From Gammaproteobacteria bacterium RIFCSPLOWO2_02_FULL_56_15 (GTDB taxonomy: Bacteria; Pseudomonadota; Gammaproteobacteria; Eutrophobiales; Eutrophobiaceae), in the NCBI GenBank assembly GCA_001801825.1, contig MGYR01000009.1, positions 8,899-36,133 of the forward strand: a DNA stretch of 27,235 nt, read 5' to 3'. The notes under the pieces are model-generated. The model was not told the DNA's origin. It was given only the letters and a program-made list of their open reading frames with translations, and ran no database searches. Positions 8,256 to 16,088 of the stretch are shown in pieces (position 1 is the first letter of the stretch; each line of letters opens with the position of its first letter). Position numbers and translations under genes: made by a program.

Positions 8256-9257
8256 ATGCCATCCCAGGCATTGCCGCGGCCTGATCCGGTATCACGGCTG
8301 CCCGTCGTGATCCTGATGATTAAAAGCAGCTGCAATTGCCGCTGCGCGATGTGTGACATCTGGCGGGACAAAACCGGCCGGGAGATGCCCCTGGAACTGG
8401 TCGAGGACTGGCTGGAGCAACTGCACGCCCTGCATACCCGGGAAATCGTGCTCAGCGGCGGGGAACCCCTGATGCACTCGGAGGTGGAGAAGATCTGCGC
8501 CGCGGCCAGGTCCTGCGGCTTCCGGCTGACGCTGCTGACCACGGGTCTGTTGCTCAAGCGGCACGCCCCCTGGATCAGCCGGGGGATCGACCGGATCTAC
8601 GTGAGCTTGGACGGCCCGGCAGCCGTGCACAACAGGATCCGGAATATCCCGGGGGCCTATGCCAAGCTGGCGGCGGGCATATCCGCCGTGCGGAGCCTTG
8701 CCCCGAACCTGCCCATCGGCGCCCGCTGTACGATACAGCAGGGGAACTTCAGAAACTTGAATGAAACCGTGGCTGCGGCGAGGCAGCTTGGCCTCGATTC
8801 GATCAGTTTCCTGGCCGCGGACATACTACCCGGCCATTTCAGCAGACCGGATCCATGGACCCAAAATGGAATAGCACTGTCCTCCACGGACCTGCCGGCG
8901 CTGCGCAGCGTGCTGGACCGGTTGTATGCAGAGAAGGCGAGGGAATTCGCCGATGGATTCATCGTGGAGTCCCCTGAAAAACTGGAACACAAACTCTACC
9001 AGTATTTCCAGGCGCTTGCCGGGACCGGGGATTACCCCGCCGTACATTGCAATGCACCTTGGGTATCCACAGTGATCGAGACTGACGGCAGGCTCAGGCC
9101 CTGTTTCTTTCACCGGCCCTACCCGGGGCATCCTGTGGAACAGCCACTGGAGCAGATCATCAATTCAGCACCGGCAAAAGACTGGCGCCAAAGTCTGGAC
9201 ATGCTGCGCGACCCAATCTGTAAGCGTTGTGTCTGCACCCTCGCACGTTCCGAATGA
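8256..9257 (+). CDS. Radical SAM protein with SPASM-type C-terminus
   Basis: The product has 333 residues from ATG 8256, one base after the previous stop. The cluster motif is C26, C30, C33 within SSCNCRCAMC, where the extra C28 is unusual. It is followed by IVLSGGEPLMH (~64-74), the GGEP SAM-binding strand, and IYVSLDGPAAVHNRIR near 114-129. The C-terminal ~65 residues carry a SPASM-like Cys set: HCNAPW, GRLRPCFFH and CKRCVC. These would bind one or two auxiliary clusters. SPASM enzymes mature peptides (PqqE, AnSME and sactipeptide types) or act on small molecules; without a precursor the target is open. It is the second SPASM enzyme in the cluster, only distantly similar to the one on the - strand. 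Confidence 0.87.
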   Translation: MPSQALPRPDPVSRLPVVILMIKSSCNCRCAMCDIWRDKTGREMPLELVEDWLEQLHALHTREIVLSGGEPLMHSEVEKICAAARSCGFRLTLLTTGLLLKRHAPWISRGIDRIYVSLDGPAAVHNRIRNIPGAYAKLAAGISAVRSLAPNLPIGARCTIQQGNFRNLNETVAAARQLGLDSISFLAADILPGHFSRPDPWTQNGIALSSTDLPALRSVLDRLYAEKAREFADGFIVESPEKLEHKLYQYFQALAGTGDYPAVHCNAPWVSTVIETDGRLRPCFFHRPYPGHPVEQPLEQIINSAPAKDWRQSLDMLRDPICKRCVCTLARSE

Positions 9258-9312
9258 ATATGCGGCGGCGTGGAAACCTCGTCTCAGTCACACCCCTGTA
9301 TTCCCCGGGCAC

Positions 9313-10449
9313 ATGAGCCGATCACTTCGGATTGCCTGGATGGTTCCGGGGGGAGTCGATCGGAGCGGCCGCGAGAGGGTTATCCCGCACTTTCTCTGGC
9401 TCATGGAGGAGTTGTCCCGGGATCATGAAGTCCATGTTATCAGCCTGCATCAAGACCCGGAGCCCTGCTCGTATCCACTGCGGGGCGCAACGGTCCATGG
9501 CCTTGGCAATATCCGGGAAGACCGGCCGCTGGACCACGAACCGTGCCTCGCCCTCGTAGCCACCATGGACAAGGCCAGGGAGATACTGACGGCAAGGGGC
9601 CCCTGGGACATCCTGCACGGATTCTGGGCATTCCATGCGGGATGGCTGGCCGCGACGCTCGGCCGCGAGCTGCATATCCCTTCGGTCGTGAGCCTGCTGG
9701 GAGCGGAATTCGTCTCCCTGCCGGAGATCAGTTACGGCGGCCAGACCCACGAACGCCCCAGACGCATGGTGACGCAAACCACGGAACGGGCCAATGCCCT
9801 GACCGTGGCCAGCCGGTTCATGGGTGACCTGACAAGGGCCCAGGGACTGCATCCCGAATATATCCCTTTCGGCGTCCCGGACCCCTGTTTTCTGGAGGGC
9901 TTAGCGTCAGACCACCCTCCCTGGAGGCTGCTCCATGTGGGCAGCATCAATCGCGTCAAAAACCAGTCCCTGTTGCTGGCGGCCATGCAGAGAGTCGTTG
10001 CCGTCAACCCCGATGTATCCCTTGATATTCTGGGGATGGACACCCTGCAGGGAGAGTTGCACTCCCTGGTGGATTGCTACGGCTTAACAAGAAATGTAAG
10101 CCTGCACGGATATATACCGAACGATGTCGCGAGGTCCTTTTTTCAGCAGGCGCATGTATACCTGGTTTCGTCCCTTCACGAAACTGGCCCCATTGCCATG
10201 CTGGAAGCCGCCGCCTGCGGTGTACCCACCGTGGGTACACCGGTGGGCTATGTGGCGGACTGGGCCGGGGAAAGGGCGATCGCCGTACCGCATAATGACT
10301 CGGACGCCATGGCGGCTACCATATTGCAACTGCTGGTCGATACACCCAGACGCCGCGCCCTGGGCGATGCGGCCCGTGACTGGGTACGCCGGCATGATTC
10401 CCGCTGGACCGCCGAAAACTTCCTTCGCCTCTATCGTTCCTTGCTTTAG
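9313..10449 (+). CDS. GT4-family glycosyltransferase
   Basis: The protein has 378 residues from ATG 9313. It has the GT-B two-domain layout of family GT4: an N-terminal Rossmann start (LRIAWMVPGGVDRSGRE), a linker, then a donor-domain start LLHVGSINRVKNQSLLLAAM and the E-X7-E motif (E290 and E298) in HETGPIAMLEAAACGVP, which binds the nucleotide sugar. ATG 9313 is preferred because the Rossmann strand begins directly after it; an in-frame GTG at 9229 would add 28 residues of no recognisable character and overlap the previous gene by 29 bases. Neither start has a clear ribosome site. It is the last gene of the GC-rich cluster and ends just before a sharp drop in GC. It could glycosylate the cluster's product or belong with the exopolysaccharide genes to the right. 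Confidence 0.85.
   Translation: MSRSLRIAWMVPGGVDRSGRERVIPHFLWLMEELSRDHEVHVISLHQDPEPCSYPLRGATVHGLGNIREDRPLDHEPCLALVATMDKAREILTARGPWDILHGFWAFHAGWLAATLGRELHIPSVVSLLGAEFVSLPEISYGGQTHERPRRMVTQTTERANALTVASRFMGDLTRAQGLHPEYIPFGVPDPCFLEGLASDHPPWRLLHVGSINRVKNQSLLLAAMQRVVAVNPDVSLDILGMDTLQGELHSLVDCYGLTRNVSLHGYIPNDVARSFFQQAHVYLVSSLHETGPIAMLEAAACGVPTVGTPVGYVADWAGERAIAVPHNDSDAMAATILQLLVDTPRRRALGDAARDWVRRHDSRWTAENFLRLYRSLL
10218..10242. repeat. Perfect 11-base inverted repeat inside the glycosyltransferase
   Basis: The arms CGGTGTACCCA and TGGGTACACCG are separated by three bases. They encode the GVPTVGTPV loop of the donor-binding motif, so coding constraint can account for part of the symmetry. The mRNA could still form a strong hairpin here. 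Confidence 0.6.
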
Positions 10450-10824
10450 GGAGGACCCCCCCTGAGGATCCCCTTCCGGAGAAATCGAAGCGCATAATAA
10501 ACTGCATAAATATTGTGTATTTCATACAGTCGGTATTTGTCATTCTATAGCGACATATTTATATCAATAGGTAAAAACCACTTCGGGAATCTTGCGTACG
10601 AACGCTCCCTTACACAGAATGGCACAATGTTCTATCTGTATGATTTTATGGAATATCACGCTGTTCCGTATAACAGTTGGCGGTATGTTTAATTATTCAC
10701 CGTATTCTGGCATGGGACTTGCAAAAGCCTCTACATATTGAAATTAATTAGGGGCACCGACCTGTTTGATCCAGCTATAGGGCGGTACATAAACAGAAAA
10801 CAAGTTCAAGGGGGCAAATTCCAC
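10450..10824. other. AT-rich intergenic control region before the sugar transferase
   Basis: These 375 bases have no credible gene. They contain the sigma-54 promoter described separately and several imperfect dyads upstream of it: TGTC-N10-GACA at 10538-10555, GCGT-N4-ACGC at 10594-10605, and GGAA-N10-TTCC at about 10650-10667. They also hold an untranslated leader of roughly 90 bases. The composition switches here from the GC-rich cluster on the left to AT-rich DNA on the right. Confidence 0.6.
10708..10723 (+). promoter_or_regulatory. Sigma-54 (RpoN) -24/-12 promoter
   Basis: TGGCATGGGACTTGCA matches the sigma-54 consensus TGGCACG-N4-TTGCW at all fixed positions but one (T for C), with the invariant GG and GC exactly 10 bases apart. 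Transcription should start near 10733, giving a leader of about 90 bases to the ATG at 10825. PrsR, encoded about 4 kb downstream, is a sigma-54 activator by its GAYTGA loop and is the obvious candidate regulator. Confidence 0.8.
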
Positions 10825-12231
10825 ATGTACAGAATTTTTGGTCACTATATGCCCAGAGCACTGTTGGTTCTGGGGTTACTCGAGAGCCTGATTCTTTTCT
10901 TATCTGTTTATATTGGTGCCAGTTTTTCTCTAGGTTCAGGTGTATCCAGGACAGGCTTGCATCATCCGCTAATTACCAATGCTACTATCTTTATAGCGGT
11001 CATGCTGGCTGCTATGACTGCGATGGGTTTGTACAGGCGTAACCTGAGGGATAGATTTCTAACAATCTCCTTCAGGGTATTTCTGAGCCTGCTGATGGGC
11101 CTATTGATTCTGTTTACATTCTACATGATATATCCAGAATCATTTTTTAACAGTAATGTGATTCTTATCGGTGTTGTTTGTGCCTTCTTGGGTATTTTAT
11201 GCAGCAGGATTCTTTGGTGCACCGTCAGTAATCCCTATGTCAAAAAAGTCATGGTGATCGGGGCTGGAGAAAAGGCACAGCAACTTGAAGGTCTGAGGAG
11301 GAAGTCTGATTTGTTTGGCGTTGAGATCGTCGGTTATATCAATACGTGGGATCACAATAACCAGTGTGCGGTCAGCGCCGCCAGAGTTGTCGGTAATCTT
11401 AAGGGCGAGAATTTCCATCTTGCTGATTACCTGTTAAGAAACAAGATTGATGAGATTGTAATCGCAATGGACGAGCGCCGCTCCAGTCTACCAGTTGATG
11501 ATATCCTTGAAGTGAAAATGAAAGGTATCCACGTTATCGAAGTCAATACATTTATGGAGAGGCAACTTGGAAAGTTATACCTGAGTAGTCTTAAGCCTAG
11601 TTCTTTCATCTTTTCCGATGGATTCAATAAAAATTCCTTGAAAAGGATCAATAAGCGATTGTTGGATATCACCAGCAGTTTCATTTTGCTCATATTGACT
11701 TTGCCGATATCGCTTTTGACTGTATTTGCAATATTTATTGAATCCAAAGGAAGAGGTTCAATATTCTATAAACAGTCTCGCGTAGGCGAAAATAACGAAA
11801 TCTTTAATGTACTGAAATTTCGCAGCATGGACGAAGACGCTGAAAAAGATGGTATTGCGAAATGGGCGACACTCAATGATAGTCGTATAACCAAAGTGGG
11901 GTCCTTCATAAGGAAAACAAGAATAGATGAATTGCCACAATTGATAAATGTCTTATGGGGTAATATGAGTTTTGTCGGGCCCAGACCGGAACGGCCCCAG
12001 TTTGTTGAGGCCCTCTCGACCTCCATCCCGTACTATAACTTAAGACAGCATATCAAGCCGGGCATTACTGGCTGGGCACAAATATGTTACCCATATGGCG
12101 CAAGCATTGATGATGCAAGAGAGAAACTTCAATATGATCTGTATTATCTCAAGCATCACAGTATATTTCTGGATCTACTAATCCTAGTCCAGACAGTCGA
12201 GGTTATTCTCTTCCAGAAAGGTTCAAGATAA
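10825..12231 (+). CDS. Exosortase-associated undecaprenyl-phosphate sugar transferase
   Basis: The protein has 468 residues. It begins MYRIFGHYMPRALLVLGLLE, the usual start of the PEP-CTERM-system sugar transferase family, and GGGGG sits about 10 bases before this ATG; the same frame is open a little further upstream from TTG 10738, without support. Four or five hydrophobic segments fill the first ~150 residues, followed by a CoA-binding-like cytoplasmic domain. The C-terminal ~190 residues are the polyprenyl-phosphate hexose-1-phosphate transferase domain, with KFRSM (331-335), RIDELPQL (~366-373), FVGPRPE and KPGITGWAQ, and a final hydrophobic stretch. It should load the first sugar phosphate onto undecaprenyl phosphate at the inner membrane to begin exopolysaccharide repeat-unit assembly. 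It lies directly behind the sigma-54 promoter and ahead of a strong terminator, so it seems to be a single-gene unit. Confidence 0.9.
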   Translation: MYRIFGHYMPRALLVLGLLESLILFLSVYIGASFSLGSGVSRTGLHHPLITNATIFIAVMLAAMTAMGLYRRNLRDRFLTISFRVFLSLLMGLLILFTFYMIYPESFFNSNVILIGVVCAFLGILCSRILWCTVSNPYVKKVMVIGAGEKAQQLEGLRRKSDLFGVEIVGYINTWDHNNQCAVSAARVVGNLKGENFHLADYLLRNKIDEIVIAMDERRSSLPVDDILEVKMKGIHVIEVNTFMERQLGKLYLSSLKPSSFIFSDGFNKNSLKRINKRLLDITSSFILLILTLPISLLTVFAIFIESKGRGSIFYKQSRVGENNEIFNVLKFRSMDEDAEKDGIAKWATLNDSRITKVGSFIRKTRIDELPQLINVLWGNMSFVGPRPERPQFVEALSTSIPYYNLRQHIKPGITGWAQICYPYGASIDDAREKLQYDLYYLKHHSIFLDLLILVQTVEVILFQKGSR

Positions 12232-12531
12232 CGACGACAAAGTTCCTATATCCCAATAGTGAAATGGGATATCTGCAGTGCCCCCTGAGCTACCTCATGT
12301 ATGCCTTTACCGGTTTACAATAGGATGTAATTTGAGGTAGCTCATTTTTTATTTTGGCTTGCCGCACGAATCCGGCATAAATGGTTACCAGTAGCATCAT
12401 TAATCAGTTTCTTCACAAAATCATTCTTCCTGATAGTTTTATCATTTACTCGCGTCGTTTAATTACGTAGGATTCGTCCGTTACAGTCCCGGACCACACT
12501 CCTGCACACATCAGTAATCAGGACTTGACTA
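12232..12531. other. Intergenic region between sugar transferase and prsK
   Basis: These 300 bases hold an 8-base inverted repeat with a 9-base loop (ATATCCCA at 12248-12255, TGGGATAT at 12265-12272), the terminator at 12286-12350, and then AT-rich DNA with no recognised gene. I saw no sigma-54 site in front of prsK: the closest GG...GC pair, near 12491, has 11 rather than 10 bases between. prsK is probably expressed from an ordinary promoter that I could not place. Confidence 0.5.
12286..12350 (+). terminator. Rho-independent terminator with a 12-bp stem
   Basis: TGAGCTACCTCA (12286-12297) and TGAGGTAGCTCA (12333-12344) pair perfectly and are followed by six Ts and then ATTTT. The 35-base loop is unusually long and contains a smaller hairpin (TTACA/TGTAA). 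It ends the sugar transferase transcript and separates it from prsK. Confidence 0.8.
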
Positions 12532-14589
12532 ATGCGAGCTATAGAACTGTTCAGCAGCCTGTCTGGATCCGCTCTCTTTCTGATTCTGACCACTCTCCTG
12601 TTGGTTATCTGGCGTGGCCAAGCCATAGCCACTTTGTTGATCGCAAGTTGTGTAAGCTCAGTCGTATATTTTGGATGGCTGGCGTATACAGCGATAACAA
12701 GTAATCAATCCATCTTCATACAGCAGCTTCTGGAGGTATTCAGAAGTTTAATGTGGCTAATTCTGCTGGCCAAGATAACGGGGCTTAGCACCAGTACTAC
12801 CTGGATAAAGGGAATATTGCCATTAGGTGCAATCGGTTTTTCGATAGTTTTTGTGATGATGATTGCAGCAGCGCATGAATATATACCATTTTCATTTTTC
12901 GGATTGATATCGGATAACACACTTTATTATGGCTATTTATTCATGGCAATCACGGGGTTGGTGCTTGTTGAACAGTGGTATCGAAAAACAAAAGCGGGAT
13001 ACCGCTGGGCCATAAAATATTTCTGCCTTGGTCTGGGGGGAATATTCTTCTATGAATTTGTTATTTACTCAGATGCGGTGTTGTTTCGCCGTATTAATCC
13101 TGACCTTTGGATAGCAAAAGGAGCAATTAATGCCATATGTGTTCCGCTGATTGCGGTTTCCATTAGGCGTATACGTGAATGGAATATGGAATTGTTCGTT
13201 TCAAGGCATATTATTTTTCAGAGCAGCATGATGTTGATGGCAGGTCTATATCTCAGCTTCATGGCGATCTCGGGATATTATGTCAGGGTATTTGGTGGCA
13301 CATGGGGTGGGGCACTACAGTCAGTATTCCTGTTTACTGCAATTCTGGGATTAATGGTACTGGCTTTTTCTTCAGATCTTAGGGCCAGATTGAGGATATT
13401 TCTTGTAAAGCATTTCTATGAAAATAAATATGATTATCGGGAAGAATGGCTTGGCTTTACAAGGATGTTTGCTGAAATTAAAGATGGCGGAAACATCCAT
13501 CAAAACACACTGAAGGCGTTTTCCGATATTATGAGATGTAATGGGGGAGGGATATGGATTAGAGATAATACAGTTAATGATTTCTGCTGCTTAGCGGAGA
13601 TCAATCTCAAGGAAGCATGTGATATCAGGATACACGCCGTTACGGATTTCGTCCGGTTTCTTGAAGAGACGCAGTGGGTTATTAATATAGAAAGTTATAG
13701 AACTGGGAAGGAGGATTACCCGAAACTCAAGTTACCTGAATGGCTTATTTCCATACCTGGAGCTGCTCTGGTGGTTCCCTTATTCAATGAGAGGAGTCTT
13801 ATTGGTTTGGTGTTATTGACACAATCTGATCTGAATGTTTCGTATAACTGGGAAGACTATGATTTGTTGAAAACCATGGGACATCAGGCATCTGGGTATA
13901 TCGCCCTGGTCAAGGCAACAGAAGACCTTGCGCAAGCTAAACAGTTTGAAGCTTTTAATCGTCTCTCTGCCTTTGTTGTTCATGATATTAAGAACCTTGT
14001 TGCTCAGTTGTCACTGGTAAGCAGTAATGCGAAGAAATTCAGAGATAATCAGGATTTTCTAGAAGATGCGTTTGAAACGATAGATAATTCCGTCAGCAAA
14101 ATGAATCGCCTGTTGCAGAGTCTCAAAAAGGGGTCGCTTGGTAAACAACATGACTACATGCATTTCGAATTGAGTGAGGTTATTGAACAGGTTGTTCAGC
14201 AGACTTCCTCCAACAAGCCGGTGCCAAGGGCTGTGGATCTGGAACATGGTTTGGTTGTCTGGTATGACAGAGAAAAATTAATAAATGTAATCCAGCATCT
14301 TGTTCAGAATGCTCAGGAAGCGACTCCAGAAAACGGTATTGTCGAAGTAACATTATATCGCGAGGAAAGCACCGCAAAAATCAGGATACGAGACTCTGGC
14401 ACGGGCATGGATCAGGACTTTATCAGATCACGCCTGTTCAAACCGTTCGATACTACCAAGGGCAATGCGGGAATGGGAATAGGTGTATATGAAAGTCTTG
14501 AAGCCATGAAAAGCATGGGCGGAGATATGGATGTTATTAGCAAGCCCGGCGAGGGGACATTGTTTATTCTCACAATACCATTAACCTGA
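12532..14589 (+). CDS. prsK: PEP-CTERM-system histidine kinase PrsK
   Basis: The product has 685 residues. About eight hydrophobic segments fill residues 1-290, a GAF-like domain spans about 310-460, and a histidine kinase core follows. The H-box is AFVVHDIKNLVAQL with the phosphorylated His at 484; the N-box is HLVQNAQEATP with Asn 593; the G-boxes are RDSGTGMD and a glycine-rich GNAGMGIGVY near 645. Length, layout and the HDIKN box fit PrsK, the sensor kinase of exosortase/PEP-CTERM systems. It would sense an envelope signal and phosphorylate PrsR, whose gene starts 25 bases after its stop. The coding sequence is AT-rich compared with the genes left of 10450. No exosortase gene or PEP-CTERM substrate is visible in the window, so the rest of the system must be elsewhere. 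Confidence 0.9.
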   Translation: MRAIELFSSLSGSALFLILTTLLLVIWRGQAIATLLIASCVSSVVYFGWLAYTAITSNQSIFIQQLLEVFRSLMWLILLAKITGLSTSTTWIKGILPLGAIGFSIVFVMMIAAAHEYIPFSFFGLISDNTLYYGYLFMAITGLVLVEQWYRKTKAGYRWAIKYFCLGLGGIFFYEFVIYSDAVLFRRINPDLWIAKGAINAICVPLIAVSIRRIREWNMELFVSRHIIFQSSMMLMAGLYLSFMAISGYYVRVFGGTWGGALQSVFLFTAILGLMVLAFSSDLRARLRIFLVKHFYENKYDYREEWLGFTRMFAEIKDGGNIHQNTLKAFSDIMRCNGGGIWIRDNTVNDFCCLAEINLKEACDIRIHAVTDFVRFLEETQWVINIESYRTGKEDYPKLKLPEWLISIPGAALVVPLFNERSLIGLVLLTQSDLNVSYNWEDYDLLKTMGHQASGYIALVKATEDLAQAKQFEAFNRLSAFVVHDIKNLVAQLSLVSSNAKKFRDNQDFLEDAFETIDNSVSKMNRLLQSLKKGSLGKQHDYMHFELSEVIEQVVQQTSSNKPVPRAVDLEHGLVVWYDREKLINVIQHLVQNAQEATPENGIVEVTLYREESTAKIRIRDSGTGMDQDFIRSRLFKPFDTTKGNAGMGIGVYESLEAMKSMGGDMDVISKPGEGTLFILTIPLT

Positions 14590-14614
14590 TCAGCCCGGAA
14601 TATAACTATCAATA

Positions 14615-15997
14615 ATGAGCAAGTCACCTAAAGTCCTAAGTGAAGAAAAACCCCATCTGCTGATAGTTGAGGATGACAAAGGATTACAGAAACAGCTTAA
14701 ATGGTCATTTTCAGACTACAACGTACTGACAGCGGATGATCGTGAAAGTGGTCTCAAATTACTTAAAGAATTCCGTCCACCAGTTGTGATACTTGACCTG
14801 GGCTTACCACCCGATCCCGCAAATGCCACTGAGGGGTTAGCGGCATTGCAGGACATCCTGTCGCTTGAACCACATACCAAGATCATTGTGGTAACCGGTA
14901 ACGACGAAAAAGAGAATGCTCTCAAGGCGGTGGATATGGGTGCCTATGATTTCTATCAGAAACCAGTGGATCAGGATATCCTGGGGCATATAGTGGATCG
15001 TGCATACCGCTTTCATTCATTAGAGCAGGAAAACAGGGACCTTAGCAGGACAAGTGGGAAAACATCTCTGCAAGGCATTATCGCAATAAGTGAATCGATG
15101 CGTGATGTATGCAAGACTATAGAAAAGATAGCTCCAACTGATTTGACGGTTTTACTCCTTGGAGAGAGTGGCACAGGCAAGGAGCTGCTGGCTCATGCAT
15201 TGCATGATTGTGGATTAAGAAAGGATAATGCTTTTATTGCGATCAATTGTGCTGCAATTCCCGAAACCCTGCTGGAAAGCGAGCTTTTCGGATATGAAAA
15301 GGGGGCGTACACAGGTGCTGCCAAGACAACCAGGGGGAAAATCGAGTATGCATCCCGGGGAACATTATTTCTTGATGAAGTGGGTGATTTGCCATTAGCA
15401 TTACAGGCAAAGTTACTGCGATTCCTGCAGGAGCGTGTTATTGAAAGAGTCGGCGGACGAGAAGAGATTCCAGTAGATGTTCGTGTAGTTTGTGCCACAC
15501 ATCAGAACCTAGAGGAAAAACTGAAGCTTGGTGAATTCCGGGAGGACCTCTACTACCGGATATGCGAAATGACCATAAGCATCCCGCCATTACGGGAGCG
15601 CCCGGATGATGCAGTTGTACTTGCACAGCATTTTCTGAATATCAACAAAACCACAAGCACCAAGGCGAAAAGGTTTAGCAAAGGCGCAATTGAAGCAATG
15701 GAGCATTACGAATGGCAAGGAAATGCTCGCGAACTTGAAAACAAAGTTAAAAGGGCCTTGATTTTTACAGAATCCGATACAGTTACTGAAGTGGATATGG
15801 GGCTTAAGCCTGCGCCAAATCCTGTAGATGAACCCGAATTGGTTGAGTTGAAAATGGTGAGGGAAATAGCGGAACGTCATGCAATCGAACGTGTTTTGAG
15901 GCATTGTGATGGAAAAATAAGCAAGGCTGCACGAATACTCGGTGTTAGCCGTCCTACTCTGTATGATTTGATCGAGAAATATGGCCTGAATAGCTAA
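14615..15997 (+). CDS. prsR: Sigma-54-dependent response regulator PrsR
   Basis: The product is 460 residues in NtrC-like order. The receiver domain (12-130) has acidic E19/D20, the phosphorylated D61 (VILDLGLP) and K116. The AAA+ domain follows, with Walker A GESGTGKE at 183-190, the sigma-54-contacting loop GAYTGA at 230-235 (Tyr in place of the usual Phe) and Walker B GTLFLDEVGD at 249-258. A C-terminal Fis-type helix-turn-helix (KISKAARILGVSRPTLYDLI) ends the protein. The intact GAYTGA means it should activate RpoN promoters. The pairing with prsK and length identify it as the PEP-CTERM-system regulator PrsR. The sigma-54 promoter at 10708 is a plausible target; other targets would lie outside the window. 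Confidence 0.92.
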   Translation: MSKSPKVLSEEKPHLLIVEDDKGLQKQLKWSFSDYNVLTADDRESGLKLLKEFRPPVVILDLGLPPDPANATEGLAALQDILSLEPHTKIIVVTGNDEKENALKAVDMGAYDFYQKPVDQDILGHIVDRAYRFHSLEQENRDLSRTSGKTSLQGIIAISESMRDVCKTIEKIAPTDLTVLLLGESGTGKELLAHALHDCGLRKDNAFIAINCAAIPETLLESELFGYEKGAYTGAAKTTRGKIEYASRGTLFLDEVGDLPLALQAKLLRFLQERVIERVGGREEIPVDVRVVCATHQNLEEKLKLGEFREDLYYRICEMTISIPPLRERPDDAVVLAQHFLNINKTTSTKAKRFSKGAIEAMEHYEWQGNARELENKVKRALIFTESDTVTEVDMGLKPAPNPVDEPELVELKMVREIAERHAIERVLRHCDGKISKAARILGVSRPTLYDLIEKYGLNS

Positions 15998-16088
15998 GTG
16001 CTACTGAAACAAACCAGGCCTCGACTCAATCTCATACTCCAACTTGAATTGTGCTTGGATATTTTGATATCTATCAAGGTGAATAAAT

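Noticed and set aside
7688..8557. 289-residue antisense open frame across the methyltransferase and radical SAM genes
   Set aside because: It crosses two real genes with intact motifs; long antisense frames are expected in GC-rich coding DNA.
10619..10741. 40-residue open frame upstream of the sugar transferase, considered as a peptide precursor
   Set aside because: It runs through the sigma-54 promoter, has no ribosome-binding site and its residues (MAQCSICMILW...) match no known leader pattern.
12480..12510. Second sigma-54 promoter ahead of prsK
   Set aside because: The GG and GC elements are 11 bases apart rather than 10 and the flanking bases do not match the consensus.
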